Part shown: piece after piece, positions 7,722 to 12,737 of the stretch
Layout of the letters: each line of letters starts with the position of its first letter
Position numbering within the stretch: the first letter of the stretch is position 1
Assembly: GCA_020849075.1 (NCBI GenBank)
Contig: JADLGZ010000068.1
Span: 1 to 12,737 of the forward strand
From: Fimbriimonadaceae bacterium
GTDB taxonomy: Bacteria; Armatimonadota; Fimbriimonadia; Fimbriimonadales; Fimbriimonadaceae
Direction of reading: 5' to 3'
DNA length: 12,737 nucleotides
Position numbers and translations under genes: made by a program
Notes under the pieces: model-generated
Seen by the model: only the letters and a program-made list of their open reading frames with translations
Told to the model about the DNA's origin: nothing
Databases searched by the model: none

Positions 7722-10700
7722 TATTCATCTCCGCGATGTCAAAGTCGCTTTGTTCGGGGCGTTTTCGGCCGTTTCGACGTCCACGGCGTCGTCCCTGATG
7801 CTGGGCCCGCCTTTCGTGGATGGCTTCCTCTTCGACGGCAATGGTCTCTTCCAGCTCAGAGGGCTTAAACACCAGGTCGGTTGCCATCTCTTCGGTCCAC
7901 CCTTCTTCCACCCAAGTGTCTACCTTCATGATTGGGACATCGAAGTGCATGTCGTCATAGTACAGGGTGTTCTCGGCTCGATCTGGAATCTCTTCGATCC
8001 GGAGCAGATCATCAATTTGGGCATTGAGGATGGCTTCAATCTCGCTCTTCGACCCCACTAGGAAGGTCTGGGTTTGCCCATCGGACACCGAGAGCTTTAT
8101 CTGTCCGCCTTCAGTAGTTGTCCATTCTCGACGCTGAAGGTTATATGCAGACTGCTTTTCGGGGAGGGCGACAATCCGATTGCCCGCTCCGCGGGCATGA
8201 AGGGTGAAAAAGGGCAGGCGAGCATGAACCAAGTCTTCTTGGAAGTTCCAGACATGGGCACCGGCAAGTTCGCCTAGTGCGCGGAACAGAGCTGGGGTTA
8301 CGACGGGCTCACCGAGGAAAACGCTGCACCATTTGTTCTTGGGGTCGTCGTTGAACTCACGTAAAACGAAGCTGGGTAAACCGGTAGCGGTGTATTCGCC
8401 GAGAACCATGCTGTCCTCTGGGATCGCGAAGTAGCTTGGCTCAAGTTGACCTCCTTCAATCAGCAAACTTTCGGGAAACGCCTCGCTAAGTGGATGTTTA
8501 CGATGGACGATAGCGGTTCCACTCTTGCTCGCAAACGGTTGCCTCTTAAGCGCGATGCCGGTCACTTCGCGAACTCGTTCCAGGGCGTCGCGACCAGTGT
8601 CAAAGAGGCCCGCGGTGTACATCCAGAAGAGAACCTTGTTGTCGCGTTGAAGACGAGACTTGATGGCGCTCCTGACCTCTGGTCGAATATCCCACGCGTT
8701 TAGGAATACATAGACCTTGGCTTCGGGGAATTGCTCTCGGTGGGCGAGATCGCTGAGAAGGTAGAAGCCTGCGCTGAGACCTGAGCGCAGTACTGATTCT
8801 CGGACGTTTTGAACGAGAAGCGAGAATGCGCGCTGATCCACTAGGTAGGCGAGTGATCGTTCATCTATGAAGACGGCAACATCTGGATCTCCGAGGGGGA
8901 CCGCCATTCGGTTAATGAGGGCTTCCTTGACTTGGGAGGCTCTTTCCCAAATTCCCGGCGATCGAAGCCAGCCATTGCCCCAAAGGTCCATCCAGCAGAC
9001 GCCGCCCCCGTGAGCCAGTGCGGCACCAAGACCTCGCCAGTGGACCGTTTCCAAAGACTGAGGCGTCTTCATGACGGGATTGAAGTCATCGGGCTCGAAC
9101 TTCGCCGTGATCGGTGTCTTGAAATCTTCTTCGCTAACGTATAGTTTGCCGTTCAGGGCAAAGCTATCAATGGGGCCAGGGAACGGGCACGTTCCCCCCG
9201 GTTCACGATTCTTATAGCTAGGCGGCCCGGCGATAAAGTCCACTTCGGGGTTGCGGAGTAACTTTCCGAGCGATAAGTGTCCGCTCGCCGGATGGCTCCA
9301 TTCAAACGTGTATCCGTAGCTAACACCCACGAGGTAGCGGCCCTCACTCGCCTTTTTGGCGACATGGGCCAACTTGCCGATTCGCTCTACCGTGATGTCA
9401 CTAAGGAACAGATGGTAGTCCACCCAGCGACGAGTTTTCCTTCCGGTACGGACGAACTCTTCACCGCTTCTAACTTCGCTACTGAAGTCGGGTGCCGTCA
9501 ATGTCTCGAACTGGGCTTGCCCATCGAACCAGCTTGCGCAGAGGGCAATATTATCGTTGCGATATCGCATCCGTACCCAATCACGAAAAGCCTCTTGGGC
9601 CGCAATGCTCGTGTCATAGCCCCAACCTGCAGCAAAGAACCACTCGCCACGCTCCAGATGGACGCCCATGATTTGGTCAGCGTGGGGGGCCTCGGCAAGC
9701 TTGGCAATGAAGTTGGTGAGGCAGCGTTCTGCATCTTCCCAATACTCGGTGTCACAGACACTCGGGTCACCCAGTCCACCGCTCTCCGACACATACTTGG
9801 CCTTTCGATAAACATTCTCCCAACCCGAAGCTGCGGAGAAAACGGTGCGAAAAATGACTTGAGCCTCGGGAGCGACCTCGACGGTGCGTTTAAGTAGATA
9901 GCTCGCGAACTTAGCGGCCTCAGCTACATCCCCATCTTGATTGACTTCAAGATCAACGTAGTGAACAAACACGCCGATCCCGGCCTCAGCCGCATACTTA
10001 ATCTCTTCAAGAACGACATCAAGTCGGCTCTCGTCAGAAGCATTTCCGAAGAAGAATACAGGCGGGTAAACACGGTGATCTCGAACTAGTGTTGGGATTC
10101 CATTTCGAACGATAACCTGTGGAGCCTCTGCGGGAATGCGAACAATCTCACGGCGGACCGGCTCTGGCGGTGCCGGTGCCGGTGCCGGTTCTGCTTGCGG
10201 TGTCTGGCGAGGCTCGCGCCGATTCTGAGGCTTCTGCTTTTGAGTGGCTTCCGTCCGCGAACGAAAAGTGGGGACGGGTACGGTCTCTCCCTCGCGCAGA
10301 TCAATCGTGACCAGTTGACCCACGTCCGCCGCTTTGGCTGGACGCCCTTTTGGCTTGTCTTGCGTCGTACGTGGTCTAAGCTTTACAGAGGGCAATGGGT
10401 GGCCCTGGGCATTGGAAATGAGATTCAGGAGAGACGGGGCCGGCTCTTCCGAGGAGACCACTTCCTTCCGGGGACGACCCCTCGGTCGCTTTGGAGCTTC
10501 ATTCTCAACGGGCTCCTTTCGAGGGCGCCCCCGTGGGCGCTTTGGAACTGGCTCTGCGGGCGGCTCTTTCCGGGGACGTCCACGCGGCCGCTTTGGTTCT
10601 GTTACCTCACTGGCGACTACCTCGTTCTTCGGTCGTCCCCGTCCTCTAACCACGGGTGTTTCGTCCGGAGTAGGTTCTACTGTTTTAGAAGGCTTGATGT

Positions 10701-10722
10701 TCTTTGCGGTGTCGAATAGCAT
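7699..10722 (-). CDS. AT-hook repeat protein with glycosidase-like (GH42-type) core
   Basis: A 1007-residue protein not recognised as a named family. Residues 1-130 carry a RGRGRP hook (26-31), three KRPRGRPRK AT-hooks (44-52, 61-69, 78-86) and a weaker KPKGRPAK (123-130). A Pro/Ala/Gln/Arg-rich linker follows to about 215. Residues 218-600 look like a TIM barrel: strand FVHYVDLEV, then GVHLERGEWF (353-362) and LYVSEEDFKT (527-536), candidate places for acid/base (Glu357/Glu360) and nucleophile (Glu531/Glu532), then HWRGLGAALAHGGGVCWMDLWG. Residues 610-830 resemble the GATase-like middle domain of GH42 enzymes (AGFYLLSDL, LNAWDIRPEVRSAI); 830-890 look like a C-terminal beta sandwich. The end is acidic, then strongly basic (RRRGRRNGRKR, 978-988). 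No signal peptide or membrane helix is visible, so it should be cytoplasmic, bound to DNA or RNA. The start is ATG without Shine-Dalgarno. It overlaps era downstream by 23 bp. Domain assignments are by eye; enzymatic activity is unproven. Confidence 0.85.
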   Translation of the reverse strand: MLFDTAKNIKPSKTVEPTPDETPVVRGRGRPKNEVVASEVTEPKRPRGRPRKEPPAEPVPKRPRGRPRKEPVENEAPKRPRGRPRKEVVSSEEPAPSLLNLISNAQGHPLPSVKLRPRTTQDKPKGRPAKAADVGQLVTIDLREGETVPVPTFRSRTEATQKQKPQNRREPRQTPQAEPAPAPAPPEPVRREIVRIPAEAPQVIVRNGIPTLVRDHRVYPPVFFFGNASDESRLDVVLEEIKYAAEAGIGVFVHYVDLEVNQDGDVAEAAKFASYLLKRTVEVAPEAQVIFRTVFSAASGWENVYRKAKYVSESGGLGDPSVCDTEYWEDAERCLTNFIAKLAEAPHADQIMGVHLERGEWFFAAGWGYDTSIAAQEAFRDWVRMRYRNDNIALCASWFDGQAQFETLTAPDFSSEVRSGEEFVRTGRKTRRWVDYHLFLSDITVERIGKLAHVAKKASEGRYLVGVSYGYTFEWSHPASGHLSLGKLLRNPEVDFIAGPPSYKNREPGGTCPFPGPIDSFALNGKLYVSEEDFKTPITAKFEPDDFNPVMKTPQSLETVHWRGLGAALAHGGGVCWMDLWGNGWLRSPGIWERASQVKEALINRMAVPLGDPDVAVFIDERSLAYLVDQRAFSLLVQNVRESVLRSGLSAGFYLLSDLAHREQFPEAKVYVFLNAWDIRPEVRSAIKSRLQRDNKVLFWMYTAGLFDTGRDALERVREVTGIALKRQPFASKSGTAIVHRKHPLSEAFPESLLIEGGQLEPSYFAIPEDSMVLGEYTATGLPSFVLREFNDDPKNKWCSVFLGEPVVTPALFRALGELAGAHVWNFQEDLVHARLPFFTLHARGAGNRIVALPEKQSAYNLQRREWTTTEGGQIKLSVSDGQTQTFLVGSKSEIEAILNAQIDDLLRIEEIPDRAENTLYYDDMHFDVPIMKVDTWVEEGWTEEMATDLVFKPSELEETIAVEEEAIHERRAQHQGRRRGRRNGRKRPEQSDFDIAEMNIVFRKRE
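7729..7732 (-). promoter_or_regulatory. Ribosome binding site deciding the era TTG start
   Basis: On the minus strand GGAG lies 7 nt before TTG 7721, inside the last codons of the upstream gene. No comparable site precedes the internal GTG or ATG, so the TTG start is favoured. Confidence 0.6.
10168..10185 (-). repeat. Three perfect 6-bp units encoding Ala-Pro repeats
   Basis: CGGTGC occurs three times in tandem on the plus strand, encoding part of the AP-AP-AP linker between the AT-hooks and the barrel of the minus-strand gene. Changes in copy number would add or remove two residues without shifting frame. Confidence 0.7.
10441..10593 (-). repeat. Three tandem 51-bp units, one AT-hook each
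   Basis: Residues 44-60, 61-77 and 78-94 of the AT-hook protein form three 17-residue units, each beginning KRPRGRPRKE and ending in an acidic/proline spacer. The units are 10543-10593, 10492-10542 and 10441-10491. The hook part is nearly invariant at protein level while codons and spacers have drifted, so the repeats are not a recent duplication and the hooks seem to be under selection. A fourth, imperfect hook precedes them. Confidence 0.85.
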
Positions 10723-10942
10723 AGGTTCTGGTTAAAAATCGTGTGAAAATCCTCGCGAGATAAATGGCGAGGCAGGGGGGCCATCAAGTGGACAGCAACA
10801 CTGTCTGGGGCCGAGAAGCTGTCGACACGGGGGCGCGACAGGGATGGCTTACGGCTCATGAATCTAAGAATTATGGCAGATTAACATAGCGAAAATCGCG
10901 CCTAATGAAACTTGCGCTACCTGCCAATGATGCAGGGAGAGC
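10723..10942. promoter_or_regulatory. Divergent 220-bp intergenic region between AT-hook gene and fliK
   Basis: The largest non-coding stretch in the window, holding the leaders of two divergent genes. It contains an inverted repeat CCTCGC/GCGAGG (10751-10756 and 10767-10772), the dyad GACAG-caaca-CTGTC (10791-10805), the palindrome TGTCGACA (10820-10827) and a further GACAG at 10837-10841. GCCATC (10780-10785) and GATGGC (10843-10848) could pair around them. A CATAAT hexamer on the minus strand (10870-10875) is a candidate -10 box for the AT-hook gene, and TAACAT (10882-10887) one for fliK, both without good -35 partners. I see no sigma-28 or sigma-54 consensus before fliK. The whole region is a plausible regulatory zone, but none of the sites is assigned to a known regulator. 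Confidence 0.45.
10934..10939 (+). promoter_or_regulatory. Ribosome binding site of fliK
   Basis: AGGGAG lies 3 nt before ATG 10943, a clear though close Shine-Dalgarno. It contrasts with the starts at 3230, 3270, 5040 and 10722, which have none, and supports 10943 over the ATG at 10905 in another frame. Confidence 0.6.
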
Positions 10943-12628
10943 ATGCAAATCAATCTACTTCAGATGTTTGGCCAGGCAATGGGGCTCCCAGCGGGGCCTG
11001 CTACCTCCGGAGTTTCGGGGTTTGCAGAGTTCTTACTTGCCGCGTCGCCGCCCGGTGTGCCGCCAGCTTGGCCGCCAGTCCCACCAATTTCTGGCGTGTC
11101 TAGCGAGACAGGGAAGGAACTCTCCATAAAGCCGAATGCTGGAGAAAGCGAACTGGACCCTGATCCGAAGAACCAAAGCAACGACAGACTTCTCAGTGCG
11201 TTTGGATATGCAGTTGCGCCACAGTTGGCTCCAGAGTTCCTTCCAGCTCAGCCTGAGCAAGGCGGGGTACGAGATGGAGGGATTCGGCCTTTCATGCCCG
11301 GATTGCCGCCATTTCCTAGTCAACCGATGAATTGGAGTTGGAATCATGTACCCAAGCCTAAGTTATCCCTTCCGCCCATAGATTTCACCCGTCCAATTTG
11401 GCAGCAGCGCCCATCGTGGCCAGGCTTTACAGGCCATTCAACGCATCCGTTACCGAATTTGCCCGAATGGCACCCTGGGATGACCTCTTGGAAAGGAGCT
11501 GCTTTGCCTTCCTCCCACCATATGGAGCCAACAGTCGCGGTTAGCGGCTTGGTTCGGCAGCCGAATGCGCAAGAACTTGATCCGCAAATGCTCGCCGATC
11601 TCGGTGTCGTCGCCATTGAAGGGGCTTCCTTGGAGCCTGTCGCCCAGCGGTTGGCCATTGCAGTTCCAAGCGAAAACCTTAGTGTAGAGGTGCCTCCAAT
11701 ATCAGCTCCGATTGTTGAAACAAGCCAGGCTGTTGAAACACCCAAGACCGATTCACCCACCCCCACGCTGCTGTTTGAATCACCTCTGGAGGTGCTGCCG
11801 GTCGAAGTCGCGGCGGTTGAAGGCGTTGCGGTACAACCTGTGCTTAAGAAGGCGGCAACCCAAACATCTCCACCGACGAGTATCAATCCCTCGGTAGCCG
11901 CAGAGCCAATCGCCTTGGAGTCCGCAGATGTTGCGAACACTGACATCTTGGAGCCGCTCGATAGGCGTGTTGTAACTCCGAATGCCCAAAAGGGACACAT
12001 CGAGACGGTAGCACCTGATCCACTGATCAAAGCTCCCATCGAGCCAGCGGACGGGGGCGAACCTATCGCTCTCAAGCAGTCACCTGATGAGACCATTGAC
12101 GCTAACCCCAGAGAGCCCTTGTCCAAAGCTGACCCGTCGGTCAGCCCGTTCCAGGTTCGTCCCAACCTTCCCGTTGATCGTCAAGTAGAGCCCAACAGTG
12201 TCCGTCCTGCGGAGCTCCATCCACGGGAACGAGCCGAGGTCATTGCCCAAACCATTGACAGAGTAGAGCGAATGGCGATCCACCGTCCGCTCAGTCAAAT
12301 GGTGATCCGCCTGATGCCCAAAGAGCTTGGTGAAATTACCCTCACGATAAGGTCAGCGGGCAGTCGCTCCGAAGCGACGGTGGAGGCGACCGATCAGCGC
12401 GTCGTTCACGCGCTGCAGGCAGAGCAGCCGCGACTAAGCCAGTCGCTAGAAGCTAAGGGAGTTAGCCTTGGCTCGCTGTCATTCCAATTTAACGAGCAAA
12501 GCCAACACGAGATGGCCCACGCCGAATCTTCTAAGTCATTTGTGCCCCAAGCCTCAGGCGAAAGCACACCGGCCCAGACTCCGATTCCAGTCGTAACGAA
12601 CTCGGATTCTCTTGATCTTGTGATCTGA
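10943..12628 (+). CDS. fliK: Flagellar hook-length control protein FliK
   Basis: A 561-residue protein with FliK layout: a long, poorly conserved Pro/Ala/Glu-rich N-terminal part and a conserved C-terminal hook domain (Flg_hook) at about 440-521. The domain shows VIRLMPKELGEITLTI, the LxPxxLGxVxV signature of the family, followed by ALQAEQPRLSQSLEAKG, the amphipathic helix with Leu-rich pattern, and a last strand SLGSLSFQFN. A flexible 40-residue Ser/Thr/Pro tail ends the protein. FliK is exported by the flagellar type III system and works as a molecular ruler; its C-terminal domain switches FlhB specificity from hook to filament substrates. The N-terminal half (about 30-200) is rich in Pro and Trp, as in other ruler proteins. 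It is followed after 1 nt by flgD, the standard partner, which confirms the assignment. Identity rests on the C-terminal motif plus context. Confidence 0.9.
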   Translation: MQINLLQMFGQAMGLPAGPATSGVSGFAEFLLAASPPGVPPAWPPVPPISGVSSETGKELSIKPNAGESELDPDPKNQSNDRLLSAFGYAVAPQLAPEFLPAQPEQGGVRDGGIRPFMPGLPPFPSQPMNWSWNHVPKPKLSLPPIDFTRPIWQQRPSWPGFTGHSTHPLPNLPEWHPGMTSWKGAALPSSHHMEPTVAVSGLVRQPNAQELDPQMLADLGVVAIEGASLEPVAQRLAIAVPSENLSVEVPPISAPIVETSQAVETPKTDSPTPTLLFESPLEVLPVEVAAVEGVAVQPVLKKAATQTSPPTSINPSVAAEPIALESADVANTDILEPLDRRVVTPNAQKGHIETVAPDPLIKAPIEPADGGEPIALKQSPDETIDANPREPLSKADPSVSPFQVRPNLPVDRQVEPNSVRPAELHPRERAEVIAQTIDRVERMAIHRPLSQMVIRLMPKELGEITLTIRSAGSRSEATVEATDQRVVHALQAEQPRLSQSLEAKGVSLGSLSFQFNEQSQHEMAHAESSKSFVPQASGESTPAQTPIPVVTNSDSLDLVI

Positions 12629-12629
12629 T

Positions 12630-12737
12630 ATGTCTACAGAAATCTCCCCCGTTGCCAGTTCATTCTTCGGCCTTTCGCCAGCAAAGCGTAAGTCTGAGCT
12701 CGATATGGCCACATTCATCCGTCTGCTTACCGTGCAG
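12630..12737 (+). CDS. flgD: Flagellar hook assembly (capping) protein FlgD (3' partial)
   Basis: Thirty-six codons are visible from ATG 12630. The reading ends DMATFIRLLTVQ, matching the conserved FlgD N-terminal motif (xFLxLLxxQLxxQDP) that precedes the hook-capping domain; the QL-QDP part would fall just past the window. FlgD forms the scaffold cap on which FlgE hook subunits assemble. The start lies 1 nt after the fliK stop and has no clear Shine-Dalgarno, so translation is probably coupled to fliK. A short Ser/Pro-rich leader before the motif is normal for the family. Confidence 0.88.
   Translation, partial: MSTEISPVASSFFGLSPAKRKSELDMATFIRLLTVQ

Noticed and set aside
9277..9897. 206-codon open frame on the plus strand
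   Set aside because: Lies wholly antisense inside the AT-hook protein, with no start signal or motif.
10441..10593. CRISPR-like or intergenic repeat array
   Set aside because: The 51-bp units are coding, in frame, with no spacer structure; they encode AT-hooks.
7699..10722. Eukaryotic contamination suggested by AT-hooks
   Set aside because: The gene is intronless, overlaps bacterial era, and sits among bacterial flagellar and transport genes; AT-hook-like repeats do occur in bacteria.
10195..10735. Two plus-strand frames with Arg/Gly/Phe-rich repeats
   Set aside because: They are the antisense reading of the AT-hook cassettes; their repeats come from the 51-bp units.
10905..11129. 74-codon ORF starting before fliK
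   Set aside because: Overlaps fliK in another frame, lacks a ribosome site, and fliK has a good one at 10934-10939.
11344..12165. 273-codon open frame on the minus strand within fliK
   Set aside because: Low-complexity Gly/Ser/Thr translation, opposite the Pro/Glu-rich part of fliK; a composition artefact.

Overview
The window reads as ordinary bacterial chromosome of moderate GC. It is densely packed, almost every base is in a gene, and there is no sign of phage, insertion sequence, CRISPR array, tRNA or rRNA. The gene set (FeoB, a GT4 glycosyltransferase, two TPR/GT41 glycosyltransferases, Era, a very large AT-hook protein, FliK, FlgD) indicates a free-living, flagellated bacterium with iron uptake. 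Several starts lack a Shine-Dalgarno sequence and have a -10-like hexamer 5-7 nt upstream. A non-proteobacterial lineage such as Armatimonadota (Fimbriimonadia-like) would fit, but this is a tentative impression, not a demonstrated placement.

Layout: (1) 1-1793 (+), a 5'-truncated FeoB ferrous iron transporter that enters the window just before its DxPG GTPase motif. (2) 1824-3230 (-), a GT4 glycosyltransferase of glycogen-synthase type, convergent with feoB over a short hairpin. (3) 3270-4985 and 5040-6797 (+), two tandem paralogous TPR + SPINDLY/O-GlcNAc-transferase-like (GT41) proteins, divergent from the GT4 gene across only 39 bp. (4) 10722-7699 then 7721-6798 (-), a two-gene unit: a 1007-residue protein with AT-hook repeats, a TIM-barrel glycosidase-like core and a basic tail, whose end overlaps the start of era by 23 bp. 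The era stop codon abuts the stop of the second GT41 gene with no base between them. (5) 10943-12628 and 12630-12737 (+), fliK (hook-length control) followed after 1 nt by the start of flgD (hook cap), the beginning of a flagellar hook operon.

How they may work together: the fliK-flgD pair is a standard hook-assembly module. The two GT41 enzymes could glycosylate proteins, flagellin being one guess because flagellar genes lie about 4 kb away, but no substrate is visible. The most unusual item is the AT-hook/glycosidase-like fusion, a cytoplasmic-looking protein that combines DNA (or RNA) binding elements at both ends with a GH42-like multi-domain core and is translationally linked to the ribosome-assembly GTPase Era. 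I do not recognise this architecture as a described system.
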